Below, piece by piece: positions 1 to 8,265 of a stretch of 18,756 nucleotides of DNA. Both the position numbers and the translations under genes were made by a program. The notes below the pieces were generated by a model. That model saw nothing but the letters and a program-made list of their open reading frames with translations, had not been told where the DNA came from and ran no database searches. Source of the DNA: JANOBJ01 sp031411575 (lineage in GTDB: Bacteria; Pseudomonadota; Gammaproteobacteria; Burkholderiales; Burkholderiaceae_C); the NCBI GenBank assembly GCA_031411575.1, contig JANOBJ010000093.1, positions 1 through 18,756 on the forward strand, written 5' to 3'. Within the stretch, counting starts at the first letter, position 1. Each line of letters begins with the position of its first letter.

Positions 1-36
1 AGGGTAGGGCTGCAACTGGGCCAACAAGGGATTCAT
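1..36 (-). CDS. dapC: Succinyldiaminopimelate transaminase, N-terminal 12 codons only (probable)
   Basis: Read leftwards from the ATG at 36, the sequence gives twelve open codons, MNPLLAQLQPYP, before the window ends. This matches my memory of the N-terminus of betaproteobacterial DapC proteins (MNPLL..L.PYPFE.LR), the PLP-dependent enzyme that makes N-succinyl-L,L-diaminopimelate for lysine and peptidoglycan. Location supports it: as I recall, dapC lies next to smc-zipA-ligA in many Burkholderiales. A GATAAT hexamer sits 6 bases before the ATG, so the message may be leaderless. With only 12 residues visible the call is an inference. Confidence 0.55.
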   Translation of the reverse strand, partial: MNPLLAQLQPYP

Positions 37-42
37 GCCCGG

Positions 43-48
43 ATTATC
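43..48 (-). promoter_or_regulatory. -10-like hexamer GATAAT for the leftward dapC, leaderless spacing
   Basis: On the minus strand GATAAT (TATAAT with one mismatch) ends 6 bases before the ATG at 36, so a start site about 7 bases downstream would fall on the start codon. No good -35 box is visible 16-18 bases upstream. The hexamer lies inside a 15-base inverted repeat at 38-52, with arms CCCGGAT/ATCCGGG around a single T. Def and map show the same arrangement. Confidence 0.4.
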
Positions 49-88
49 CGGGATTGACTGCGCGGGGCGCTCTGGGTCCAATCAGGCC

Positions 89-1141
89 ATGTCACCTTCT
101 GGCTTGCGCTTTTCCGACACCCGCTTTCTCCTGATCCTGCTGTTGCCCGGGTTTTCGGTGCTCAGCATCGGCAGCGGCGCCGCGCAAGCCGGTTGGTGGA
201 CGCTGGCCATCCTGTTCACGGTGGCGGCGCTGGACGCGTTCATGCCGGGCGGCCAACGCTCGCCACCGCCGCTGGCCGAAACAGAGAGGGGAACCCGGGT
301 GATGCTGTGGGTGGTGCGTCTGTACGTGCCGGTGCAGCTGGCGCTGCTGGTGGTGGGGGCCATGGCCGCCGCCACGGCCAGCTGGTTCACGGTGCTCGGC
401 CTGAGCTTTGCCGTCGGGTTTGTCACCGGCGCGCAGGGCATCACGCTGGCGCATGAGCTGGGCCACAGCCGCAACCGTTTTGACCGATTCCTGGCCTGGG
501 TGCTGATGACCAGCGTCAACTACAGCCATTTCATGGTCGAACATTACCGCGGCCACCACCCGCGCGCCGCCACCTGGGAAGACCCGGCCAGCGCCCGGCA
601 GGGCGAGAGCCTGTGGCAGTTCTTCCCGCGCACCCTGGCGGGCAGTTTCTTGAGTGCCTGGCGGCTCGAAGGCCTGCGGCTGAGCCAGCATGGTCGCAGC
701 TGGCGCAGCAGCCCCTTGGCCTGGTGTTTGGCATTGAATGTGGCTGTCGTCATTGCCCTGTGGTCATTGTTTGCTATACAAATAGTAGCATTCTGGATCG
801 GCCAGTCGATCATGGCGATAGCGCTGCTGGAAACCGTGAACTACATCGAACACTATGGCCTGCAGCGCAAAACCAGCCCCGCCGGCCAGCGCGAGCCGTT
901 TGCCATGGCCCATGCCTGGAACGCTGACCATGTGGTGAGCAATTCGCTGCTGGCCAACCTGCAGCGCCACAGCGACCACCACATGCACGCCTGGAAGCCT
1001 TTCCCCACGCTGCAGGCGCTGCCCGGCCCGCAGTTGCCGACCGGCTACGCGGGTTGCCTGATGCTGGCAGCGCTGCCACCGGTGTGGTTCGCGGTGATGC
1101 ACCCTCGGCTGGCCGCGCTGCAGGGCAGGCCAGCGGGCTGA
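89..1141 (+). CDS. alkB: AlkB-like alkane 1-monooxygenase / membrane fatty acid desaturase-family hydroxylase
   Basis: This is a 350-residue integral membrane non-haem di-iron hydroxylase, predicted to oxidise the terminal carbon of alkanes or a related hydrophobic substrate using rubredoxin-delivered electrons. The AlkB histidine motifs appear in order: HELGH (122-126), EHYRGHH (151-157) followed by EDPAS, NYIEHYGL (251-258) and LQRHSDHHMH (291-300). Hydrophobic helices lie near 12-50, 72-120 and 212-250. It is shorter than the roughly 400 residues of classic AlkB, and no rubredoxin gene is in the window. I chose ATG 89 because an earlier in-frame ATG at 35 would overlap the divergent dapC start and add a non-hydrophobic tail; the ribosome site is weak for both. 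Residues 228-235 are encoded by a repeat (see 761-794). It sits between dapC and smc and may be an accessory insertion. The family is clear; the substrate is not. Confidence 0.85.
   Translation: MSPSGLRFSDTRFLLILLLPGFSVLSIGSGAAQAGWWTLAILFTVAALDAFMPGGQRSPPPLAETERGTRVMLWVVRLYVPVQLALLVVGAMAAATASWFTVLGLSFAVGFVTGAQGITLAHELGHSRNRFDRFLAWVLMTSVNYSHFMVEHYRGHHPRAATWEDPASARQGESLWQFFPRTLAGSFLSAWRLEGLRLSQHGRSWRSSPLAWCLALNVAVVIALWSLFAIQIVAFWIGQSIMAIALLETVNYIEHYGLQRKTSPAGQREPFAMAHAWNADHVVSNSLLANLQRHSDHHMHAWKPFPTLQALPGPQLPTGYAGCLMLAALPPVWFAVMHPRLAALQGRPAG
761..794 (+). repeat. AT-rich palindromic repeat, family A copy 1, inside alkB
   Basis: TGGTCAT at 761-767 is followed 11 bases from its first base by the 19-base core TGCTATACAAATAGTAGCA (772-790) and then TTCT. 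The core has arms TGCTA/TAGCA. It is strikingly AT-rich against the surrounding GC-rich gene and is read in frame as FAIQIVAF within a membrane helix. The copy at 11312-11345 shares the TGGTCAT box, the spacing, the arms and the trailing TTCT. Confidence 0.75.
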
Positions 1142-1303
1142 ATCAGCGCGGTTGCCGGTCGTCGGAAAGCCCGGCCGGACGGGTTAATATGCAGCCTGCC
1201 GCGCCGGCCCTGACGGCGCCCCAGCCGCCTCCGGGCGACGCCATAAAACTGTTATGAATCAATGGGTTGGAGCAATTGCTCCGGTCCGGAAACCAGGTCA
1301 GCC
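1142..1303 (+). promoter_or_regulatory. alkB-smc intergenic region with a perfect 14-base palindrome before smc
   Basis: This gap carries a possible -10 element (TAATAT, 1185-1190) without a convincing -35 box, and a perfect palindrome GGAGCAATTGCTCC at 1269-1282. The palindrome centre is about 28 bases before the smc GTG. In RNA it could fold over the region just upstream of the ribosome site; in DNA it could be a dimer-binding operator. Neither role is shown. No terminator with a T run is visible after alkB. Confidence 0.3.
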
Positions 1304-4300
1304 GTGCGTCTCAATTCGATCAAGTTATCCGGTTTCAAGTCGTTTGCCGAACCCACCAATTTTCTGCTGCCCGGGCAGCTGGTGGGTGTGGTCGGCCCCA
1401 ACGGTTGCGGCAAGTCCAACATCATGGATGCGGTGCGCTGGGTACTGGGCGAATCGCGCGCGAGCGAGTTGCGCGGCGAATCGATGCAGGACGTGATCTT
1501 CAACGGCACGACGTCGCGCAAAGCCGCCAGCCGCTCCAGCGTGGAACTGGTGTTTGACAACGCCGACCACCGCGCCGGCGGTCAGTGGGCGCAGTTTGCC
1601 GAGATCGCGGTCAAGCGCGTGCTCACGCGTGACGGCACCAGTAGCTACTACATCAACAACCAGCCGGTGCGCCGGCGCGACGTGCAGGATGTGTTTCTGG
1701 GCACGGGCCTTGGGCCCCGCGCCTACGCCATCATTGGCCAGGGCACCATCAGCCGCATCATCGAGTCCAAGCCCGAAGAGCTGCGCCTGTTCCTCGAGGA
1801 AGCCGCTGGCGTCTCCAAGTACAAGGAGCGCCGCCGCGAGACCGAAAACCGCCTGAGCGACACCCGCGAGAACCTGACGCGGGTCGAAGACATCCTGCGC
1901 GAGCTCAATGCCAACCTTGAAAAACTCGAGAAGCAGGCCGAAGTCGCGCAAAAGTACAACGCGCTGCACGCCGACGCCTCGCTCAAGCAGCACCAGCTGT
2001 GGTTTTTGAAGCGCGCCGAGAGCGAGGCAGATCAGGCCAGGGTCAAGACCGACGCCGGGAAGGCCGTCAACGAACTCGAGTCACGTCTGGCCGACCTGCG
2101 CCACGTCGAAGCCGATCTCGAGACGATCCGCCAGGCGCACTACGCGGCTGGCGACCATGTGAACCAGGCGCAGGGCCTGCTGTACGAGGCCAGCGCCGAA
2201 GTAGGGCGGCTGGAGGCTGAAATCCGCTTCGTGGTGGACGGCCGCCAGCGGGTCGAGCAGCGCCTGGCGCAGCTCAAGGAACAGACCGCCCAGTGGGCCA
2301 CCCGCAAGGACGATGCGCTGGCCGAAACTGAAACCCTGGCCGCCCAGGGCGTCGAGGCCGAAGAAAAGGCCCAACTGCTGGCGGCCCAGGTCGAGGAGCA
2401 AGCCACCGCGTTGCCCGACCTTGAAGAAGCGCTGCGGCAGGCGCAGGCCAAAGCCAACGAGCAGCGCGCCAGCGTCACGCAGGTGCAGCAGCAAATCCAG
2501 GTGCTGGCGGCTGAGCAGCGAAGCATCGAGGAACAATCGCGCCAGCTCAATCAGCGGCGCGAGCGCCTGAGCGCCGACCGCAACGCGCTGGCCGCACCCG
2601 ACGAGGTGCGTCTGGTCAATCTGCAGGGCCAGCTGGCAAGCGCCACCGAATCGGCCAGTGTGGCCGATGCCCGCCTGCATGAGTTGCAGGACCAGGTGCC
2701 CCAGCTCGACGTCGACCGCCGTGCCAAACAGCAGGCCGTCAACACCGAAAGCGCCAAAAAATCCGACCTCTCGGCGCGTCTGGAAGCACTCAAGGCGCTG
2801 CAAGAGAAGGTCAAGACCGACGGCAAGCTCAAACCGTGGCTCGCCAAGCACGGGCTGGACGGTCTGCAGGGCCTGTGGAGCCGCATCCACATCGAGCAGG
2901 GCTGGGAAAACGCGCTGGAAGGCGCCCTGCGCGAGCGCATGAACTCGCTGGAAGTCTCACGCCTGGACATGGTGCGCGCCTTCGGCAACGACGCGCCGCC
3001 CGCCAAACTCGCTTTCTACACCCCGCCACCAGCCGCGGCGCCCGAGCCAACGGGTGCCTTGCCGCGACTGGCCGACCTGCTGCGCCTGAACGACGCCGGC
3101 CAGAAAGCGCTGCTGGCGGACTGGCTGCACGGCTGCTACACCGCCGCCACGCTGGAGGACGCGCTGGCAGGCCGCGACAAGCTCAAAGCTGGCGAAGTCA
3201 TCTACGTCAAGACCGGTCACGCCGTCACCGCGCACAGCGTGAGCTTTTACGCGCAGGACAGCGAGCAGGCGGGCCTGCTGGCGCGCGCGCAGGAGATCGA
3301 AAACCTCGACAAACAGCTCAAAGCCCAGACGCTGATCAGCGAGGAAGCCCGCTCCGCGCTGGTGCGGGCAGAGGCCGCGTACTCCGATGCGTCGCAGCGC
3401 CTGGTGAGCGTGCGCCGCGAAGCCAGCGAAACCCAGAGCCGCGCCCACGAGCTGCAGGTGGAAACCCTGCGTCTCACGCAACTGGCCGAGCAGACCCGCG
3501 CCCGCAGCGAACAGATCGCCAGCGACCTGGCCGAGGTCGATGCCCAGCTGGGTGACCTGCAGGAGCGACGCATCACCGCCGAGGGCCGTTTTGAAGAGCT
3601 CGACATGCAGCTGGCCGACAGCCAGGAGCGCCACGCCCAGCTCGACGAGCGCGTGATCGAAGCCGAGCGCAAGCTGGCCGAGTGCCGCGAACAGCAGCGC
3701 GGCCTGGAACGCCAGGCGCAGGAAGCGACCTTTGCGCAGCGCAGCCTGCTGGCACGCAAGGCCGAGCTGGCCCGCGCCATCGAAACCGCCGAGCTGCAGG
3801 CCCAGACCATCACCGCCGACGAGCAGCGCGCGCATGAAGAACTGTCGCGCCTGACCGATGCGGCCGCGCAGGCCGGCCTGCAAACCGCGCTGTCGCTCAA
3901 GCTCGAGCGCGAAGGCAGCCTGGGCGCCAAGCGCAGCCAGTACGACGACCTGACCGCCAAGCTGCGCGCCAGTGACGAGCGGCGCCTTCAGCTGGAGCGC
4001 GAGCTGGATCCGCTGCGCCAGCGCATCACCGATTTCCAGCTCAAGGAACAGGCCGCGCGGCTGGGCTTTGAGCAGTACGCCCAGCTGCTGACCGACGCCC
4101 AGGCCGACCTGGAAGCCGTGGCTACATCCATCACGCAAGGCAACGTGCGCCTGACCGGCCTGCAAAGCGAGATTGACCGCCTGAACCGCGAGGTGGCAGC
4201 ACTCGGCGCCGTGAACCTGGCCGCGCTGGAAGAACTGACGACCGCGCGCGAGCGCAAGCAGTTCCTGGATGCGCAGTCAGCCGACCTGAACGAGGCCATG

Positions 4301-4819
4301 ACCACACTGGAAGACGCCATCAAGAAGATCGACGGCGAAACCCGCGAGCTGCTGGCCGGCACCTTCAACACCGTCAATGAACACTTCGGCAAGATGTTCC
4401 CCGAGCTGTTTGGCGGCGGCAACGCCAGGCTGGTGATGACGGGCGACGAAATCCTGGATTCCGGGGTGCAGGTGCTGGCGCAGCCGCCGGGCAAGAAGAA
4501 CCAGACGATTCACCTGCTCTCGGGCGGCGAAAAGGCGCTCACCGCCATCGCGCTGGTGTTCGCGATATTCCAGCTCAACCCCGCGCCGTTCTGTCTGCTG
4601 GACGAGGTGGACGCGCCGCTGGACGACGCCAACACCGAGCGCTATGCCAAACTGGTGACCACCATGTCCAAAGAGACGCAGTTTCTGTTCATCAGCCACA
4701 ACAAGATCGCCATGGAAATGGCCGAGCAGCTGATCGGCGTGACCATGCAAGAGCAGGGCGTCTCGCGCATCGTGGCGGTTGACATGGAATCGGCCGTCTC
4801 CATGGCCGAAGCAGCCTGA
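1304..4819 (+). CDS. smc: Chromosome segregation/condensation ATPase SMC
   Basis: This 1171-residue protein is the SMC subunit of the condensin-like complex that organises and segregates the nucleoid. The N-terminal ATPase half has Walker A GPNGCGKS (31-38). A long Glu/Gln/Ala/Arg-rich coiled coil follows, then a hinge at about 507-655 and a returning coil to about 1000. The C-terminal half holds the ABC signature LLSGGEKAL (1071-1079) and Walker B FCLLDEVDAP (1096-1105, with D1100 and E1101). Length and domain order are normal for a bacterial SMC. I chose GTG 1304 because the protein then begins with the family's usual N-terminus, VRLNSIKLSGFKSF. The in-frame ATG at 1262 would add 14 uncharacteristic residues across the palindrome at 1269-1282. 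The ScpA/ScpB partners are not in the window. zipA follows after 28 bases, so co-transcription is likely. Confidence 0.97.
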   Translation: MRLNSIKLSGFKSFAEPTNFLLPGQLVGVVGPNGCGKSNIMDAVRWVLGESRASELRGESMQDVIFNGTTSRKAASRSSVELVFDNADHRAGGQWAQFAEIAVKRVLTRDGTSSYYINNQPVRRRDVQDVFLGTGLGPRAYAIIGQGTISRIIESKPEELRLFLEEAAGVSKYKERRRETENRLSDTRENLTRVEDILRELNANLEKLEKQAEVAQKYNALHADASLKQHQLWFLKRAESEADQARVKTDAGKAVNELESRLADLRHVEADLETIRQAHYAAGDHVNQAQGLLYEASAEVGRLEAEIRFVVDGRQRVEQRLAQLKEQTAQWATRKDDALAETETLAAQGVEAEEKAQLLAAQVEEQATALPDLEEALRQAQAKANEQRASVTQVQQQIQVLAAEQRSIEEQSRQLNQRRERLSADRNALAAPDEVRLVNLQGQLASATESASVADARLHELQDQVPQLDVDRRAKQQAVNTESAKKSDLSARLEALKALQEKVKTDGKLKPWLAKHGLDGLQGLWSRIHIEQGWENALEGALRERMNSLEVSRLDMVRAFGNDAPPAKLAFYTPPPAAAPEPTGALPRLADLLRLNDAGQKALLADWLHGCYTAATLEDALAGRDKLKAGEVIYVKTGHAVTAHSVSFYAQDSEQAGLLARAQEIENLDKQLKAQTLISEEARSALVRAEAAYSDASQRLVSVRREASETQSRAHELQVETLRLTQLAEQTRARSEQIASDLAEVDAQLGDLQERRITAEGRFEELDMQLADSQERHAQLDERVIEAERKLAECREQQRGLERQAQEATFAQRSLLARKAELARAIETAELQAQTITADEQRAHEELSRLTDAAAQAGLQTALSLKLEREGSLGAKRSQYDDLTAKLRASDERRLQLERELDPLRQRITDFQLKEQAARLGFEQYAQLLTDAQADLEAVATSITQGNVRLTGLQSEIDRLNREVAALGAVNLAALEELTTARERKQFLDAQSADLNEAMTTLEDAIKKIDGETRELLAGTFNTVNEHFGKMFPELFGGGNARLVMTGDEILDSGVQVLAQPPGKKNQTIHLLSGGEKALTAIALVFAIFQLNPAPFCLLDEVDAPLDDANTERYAKLVTTMSKETQFLFISHNKIAMEMAEQLIGVTMQEQGVSRIVAVDMESAVSMAEAA

Positions 4820-4847
4820 CCGGTCACGTGCCCCCGATGCTTCCGTC

Positions 4848-5912
4848 ATGAGCACGCTGCAAATAGGTCTGGCCATCGCGGGCGGCCTGGTGCTGGCCGG
4901 GGTGGTCGCGCACAGCGCCTGGAACTCGCGCCGCAACGCGCCGCGCCAGGCCCTGCCCGACACGGTGGTGCAGCCCGCCGACACGCAACCCGCAGAGCCG
5001 GGCGGCCCGGACGCCATCGAACCCCGGCTGGATGCCGAGGCTTTTGACAACAGCCTGACCCATCTGCCCAACCTGCCGGTGCCCGAACGCAAACCCGGCC
5101 TGGACGCGCTGATCGACGTGATGGCGCCGATCGCGCTCGAATCGGTCGTCTCCGGCGAAGCCGCGCTGGCCGCGATGCCCGCCACCCGCCGCGCCGGCAG
5201 CAAGCCGTTTGCCATCGAGGGCCTGAACGCGCAGAGCCAGCAGTGGGAGGTGCCCGCTGCCCATCAGCGCTATAGCGCCTTTCAGGCCGGCGTGCAGTTG
5301 GCCAACCGCACCGGCGCGCTCAACGAGATCGAGTATTCCGAGTTCGTGGTGAAGGCACAGGCCTTTGCCGACGCCGTCAACGGCTCGCCGGATATTCCGG
5401 ACATGCTGGAAGAAGTGGCCCGCGCGCGCGAGCTGGACCAGTTCGCCAGCGCCCACGACGCGCAGCTCGGCTTCACGCTGCGCGCTGTCAGCGCCGCGTG
5501 GAGCCCGGGCTACGTGCAGCAAAACGCCGCGCGCCTGGGCTTTGTTGCGGGTGTGATCCCCGGCCGCATGGTGCTGCCGGCCAGTGCCGCCGGCCTGCCG
5601 CCGATTCTGGGCTTGGCGTTTGACACCCAGGCCGCGCTGGCCGACGACCCCGCGCAATCGGCCATCCGCGACGTCACGCTGAGCCTCGATGTGCCGCAGG
5701 TGGACCGCGCCGAGCGACCCTTCGTGCGCATGCGCGAGGCAGCCACGGCCCTGGCCACGGCGATGGACGGCACTATCACCGACGACAACGGCCAGCCGCT
5801 GCACACCGACGCGATGGACGTGATCGGCTCCGAGCTGGAGCAGCTGTACGACACGCTGGACGAGCGCGATCTTTCGGCTGGCTCGGTCCTAGCGCGGCGC
5901 TTGTTTTCATGA
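4848..5912 (+). CDS. zipA: Cell division protein ZipA homologue
   Basis: This 354-residue protein has one N-terminal membrane helix (about 4-22) followed by a Pro/Ala-rich acidic linker and a soluble C-terminal half. That is the ZipA layout, in which the membrane anchor tethers a C-terminal domain that binds the FtsZ tail at the division ring. Sequence similarity to E. coli ZipA is low to my eye; the call rests on architecture and on its place between smc and ligA, which I recall as conserved in betaproteobacteria. The C-terminal segment VTLSLDVPQV through the MDGTITDDNGQPL stretch resembles the end of the ZipA C-terminal domain. ATG 4848 gives a start directly before the membrane helix; the in-frame ATG at 4779 lies inside smc. 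No strong Shine-Dalgarno sequence precedes 4848, so translation may be coupled to smc. Confidence 0.85.
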   Translation: MSTLQIGLAIAGGLVLAGVVAHSAWNSRRNAPRQALPDTVVQPADTQPAEPGGPDAIEPRLDAEAFDNSLTHLPNLPVPERKPGLDALIDVMAPIALESVVSGEAALAAMPATRRAGSKPFAIEGLNAQSQQWEVPAAHQRYSAFQAGVQLANRTGALNEIEYSEFVVKAQAFADAVNGSPDIPDMLEEVARARELDQFASAHDAQLGFTLRAVSAAWSPGYVQQNAARLGFVAGVIPGRMVLPASAAGLPPILGLAFDTQAALADDPAQSAIRDVTLSLDVPQVDRAERPFVRMREAATALATAMDGTITDDNGQPLHTDAMDVIGSELEQLYDTLDERDLSAGSVLARRLFS

Positions 5913-5914
5913 CC

Positions 5915-6000
5915 CACCCCCGTTGCTTGCTCACTTCGTGTAGCCGCATCCCCCCTCAAGGGGGCAACACCAGCGGCCCGGCAAAGCCGGTTCCATGGTG
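5915..6000 (+). repeat. GC-rich double-hairpin repeat, family B copy 1, between zipA and ligA
   Basis: The element has a C-run/G-run hairpin (CCCCC 5951-5955, loop TCAA, GGGGG 5960-5964), then GCGGCCCG (5973-5980), and a second hairpin CCGGC-AAA-GCCGG (5978-5990). The order CACT, CGTGT, C run, G run, GCGGCCCG, AAA-loop hairpin recurs in the copy inside glnD. It fills most of the 115-base zipA-ligA gap. The first hairpin could act as a weak terminator or RNA stabiliser, but no T run follows it. Confidence 0.7.
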
Positions 6001-6027
6001 TTCCCGATAGAGACCCCAGCCACTCAC

Positions 6028-8103
6028 ATGTCACCTCAGGGTCCGCCCGAATCCGCCACGCTGGCCATACGCGCTACCGAACTGCGCGCCCAGCTGCACC
6101 ACCACGCGCACCGCTACTACACGCTCGATGCGCCCGAGATTCCCGACGCCGAGTACGACCGGTTGTTCCGTGAACTGCAGGCGCTTGAAGCCGCGCACCC
6201 CGAACTCCTGACGCCTGATTCGCCCACGCAGCGCGTTGGCGGCAAGGTGCTCGACGGTTTCAAGCCGGTCCGTCACGCCGTGCCGATGCTGTCGATCAAC
6301 ACCGAGACCGATACCGAAGCCAGCGGCGCGCAAAATTTCGACACCCGCGTGCGGCGGGCGTTGGGATTGACAGACGCCGATCCGCCGGTGGACTACGTCG
6401 CCGAGCTCAAGTTCGACGGCCTGGCCATGAGCCTGCGCTATGAGAACGGCGTGCTGGTGCAGGCGGCCACGCGCGGCGACGGCGAGGTGGGCGAGGACGT
6501 GACGCAGAACATCCGCACGATTGGCCAAATACCCCTCCGGCTTCCTCCTGGCGCAACCCCCATGCTCGAAGTCCGCGGCGAGGTCTATATGCGCCGGGAC
6601 GACTTCGAGGCGCTGAACGACAGGCAGCGCGCCAAGATCGCGGCCGGCGCCAAGGGCGAGAAAACCTTTGTCAACCCGCGCAATGCCGCCGCCGGCGCGG
6701 TGCGCCAGCTCGACCCGGCCATTGCCGCCCAGCGCCCCTTGAGCTTCTTCGCCTACGGCCTGGGCGAGGTGACGCCACCCGAGCTGGGCGGCCCGGCGTT
6801 CGACACCCACTACGAGATGCTCCAAACCCTGAAAATGTGGGGGTTTCCGGTCGCAGTCCAGGTGCAGCGGTGCTCGGGCGCTACTGAATTAATAGCGTAC
6901 CACCAGCGCATCGGGGCCCTGCGCGACCAGCTGCCGTTTGACATCGACGGCGTGGTTTACAAGGTGGATCGGCTCGACCTGCAGCGCCAGCTCGGCTTTG
7001 TCACGCGCGAGCCGCGCTGGGCCGTGGCGCACAAGTACCCGGCGCAGGAGCAGCTCACCACCGTGCTCGCCATCGATGTGCAGGTGGGCCGCACCGGCAA
7101 GCTCACGCCGGTGGCCAAGCTGGCGCCGGTGTTCGTGGGCGGCGTCACCGTGACCAACGCCACCCTGCACAACGAAGACGAGGCCCGCCGCAAGGACGTG
7201 CGCGTGGGCGACACCGTGATCGTGCGGCGCGCAGGCGACGTGATTCCCGAAGTGGTGGCCGTGCTGCCCGACAAACGCCTGCAGGACGCGCAGATCTTCA
7301 CCATGCCGCGCAGCTGCCCGGTCTGCGGCAGTGCGGCGGTGCGGGAGGAGGGCGAGGCCGACTACCGCTGCACTGGCGGCCTGTTCTGCAGCGCGCAGCG
7401 CAAGGAAGCCATCCTGCATTTCGCGCAGCGTCGCGCGGTGGAAATTGAAGGCCTGGGCGACAAGCTGGTCGAGCAGCTGGTGGACGCGGGCGTCATCAAG
7501 ACGCTGCCCGATCTGTACCGGCTGGGTCTCACGGCGCTGGCGGCGCTGGACCGCATGGCCGACAAATCGGCGCAGAACATCATTGACGCGCTCGAGAAAT
7601 CCAAGCAGACGACGCTGCCGCGCTTCCTCTTCGGCCTGGGCATCCGCCACGTCGGCGAGGCCACCGCCAAGGCCCTGGCGCGGCACTTTGGCAAGCTCGA
7701 CGCGGTTATGGACGCAACGACCGAGCAACTGCTCGAAGTCGCTGACGTCGGCCCGATCGTGGCCGAGAGCATCCACACCTTCTTCCAGCAGCCGCACAAC
7801 CGCGAGGTGGTCGAACAACTGCGCGCCTGCGGCGTCACCTGGCCCGAAGGTGAACCAGCCCCGCGCGTTGCCCTGCCACTGGCCGGCAAAACCTTCGTGC
7901 TCACCGGCACGCTGCCCACCCTGAGCCGCGACGAAGCCAAGGACCTGCTCGAAGCGGCCGGCGCCAAGGTAGCGGGTTCGGTCAGCAAGAAAACCGACTA
8001 CGTGGTGGCCGGAACCGAGGCCGGCAGCAAGCTCGACAAGGCGCGCGATCTGGGTGTTGCCGTGCTGGACGAAGCCCGGTTGCTGGCATTGCTGGCAGCC
8101 TGA
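6028..8103 (+). CDS. ligA: NAD-dependent DNA ligase LigA
   Basis: This 691-residue enzyme seals nicks in duplex DNA during replication and repair, using NAD+ to adenylate a lysine. The domains are complete and in order: N-terminal Ia domain (HRYYTLDAPEIPDAEYDRL), nucleotidyltransferase with AELKFDG (catalytic Lys128), OB fold, Cys4 zinc finger (C430, C433, C448, C454), helix-hairpin-helix region (about 460-590) and a C-terminal BRCT domain (about 612-691, LAGKTFVLTGTL). I chose ATG 6028 because the earlier in-frame ATG at 5995 lies in the tail of the family B repeat and adds 11 residues with no family resemblance. Neither start has a strong ribosome site. A 19-base AT-rich palindrome at 6879-6897 lies inside the gene. 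It is probably transcribed with smc and zipA. Confidence 0.97.
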   Translation: MSPQGPPESATLAIRATELRAQLHHHAHRYYTLDAPEIPDAEYDRLFRELQALEAAHPELLTPDSPTQRVGGKVLDGFKPVRHAVPMLSINTETDTEASGAQNFDTRVRRALGLTDADPPVDYVAELKFDGLAMSLRYENGVLVQAATRGDGEVGEDVTQNIRTIGQIPLRLPPGATPMLEVRGEVYMRRDDFEALNDRQRAKIAAGAKGEKTFVNPRNAAAGAVRQLDPAIAAQRPLSFFAYGLGEVTPPELGGPAFDTHYEMLQTLKMWGFPVAVQVQRCSGATELIAYHQRIGALRDQLPFDIDGVVYKVDRLDLQRQLGFVTREPRWAVAHKYPAQEQLTTVLAIDVQVGRTGKLTPVAKLAPVFVGGVTVTNATLHNEDEARRKDVRVGDTVIVRRAGDVIPEVVAVLPDKRLQDAQIFTMPRSCPVCGSAAVREEGEADYRCTGGLFCSAQRKEAILHFAQRRAVEIEGLGDKLVEQLVDAGVIKTLPDLYRLGLTALAALDRMADKSAQNIIDALEKSKQTTLPRFLFGLGIRHVGEATAKALARHFGKLDAVMDATTEQLLEVADVGPIVAESIHTFFQQPHNREVVEQLRACGVTWPEGEPAPRVALPLAGKTFVLTGTLPTLSRDEAKDLLEAAGAKVAGSVSKKTDYVVAGTEAGSKLDKARDLGVAVLDEARLLALLAA
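6879..6897 (+). repeat. AT-rich palindromic repeat, family A core-only copy 2, inside ligA
   Basis: CGCTACTGAATTAATAGCG has arms CGCTA/TAGCG and the same 19-base length as the other family A cores. It resembles the reverse complement of copy 1 (shared GCTACT at the left and TAGC at the right). The TGGTCAT box is absent. The encoded residues ATELIA fall in a linker of the adenylation domain that may be native, so this copy is less certain. Confidence 0.45.
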
Positions 8104-8265
8104 AACAATCTGTAACTCCACTGGCTACCCGCGCAGCCCGGGTCTCTACTGGCACCGGCCCGACGCTGCCGCCGAAGCCGCTGGCTCGTTGCCCGTGGCT
8201 TCATGAAACTGTCATTGCCGGCGTGCACGCTCGGGTCTTTCACCACAACGACCCGAGGAACATCC
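8104..8265 (+). promoter_or_regulatory. Probable Pho box (8198-8215) in the ligA-GDPD gap
   Basis: The gap contains GCTTCAT-GAAA-CTGTCAT at 8198-8215. The second heptamer matches the PhoB half-site CTGTCAT exactly, the first matches at 4 of 7 positions, and the 4-base spacer is canonical. It lies about 50 bases before the phosphodiesterase start, a typical position, and glycerophosphodiester phosphodiesterases are commonly in the Pho regulon. No strong -10 hexamer follows, so the call is moderate. No clear ligA terminator is visible. Confidence 0.45.

Noticed and set aside
35..88. An earlier start for the AlkB-like gene at ATG 35
   Set aside because: It would overlap the divergent dapC start codon, and the extra residues look unlike the family N-terminus.
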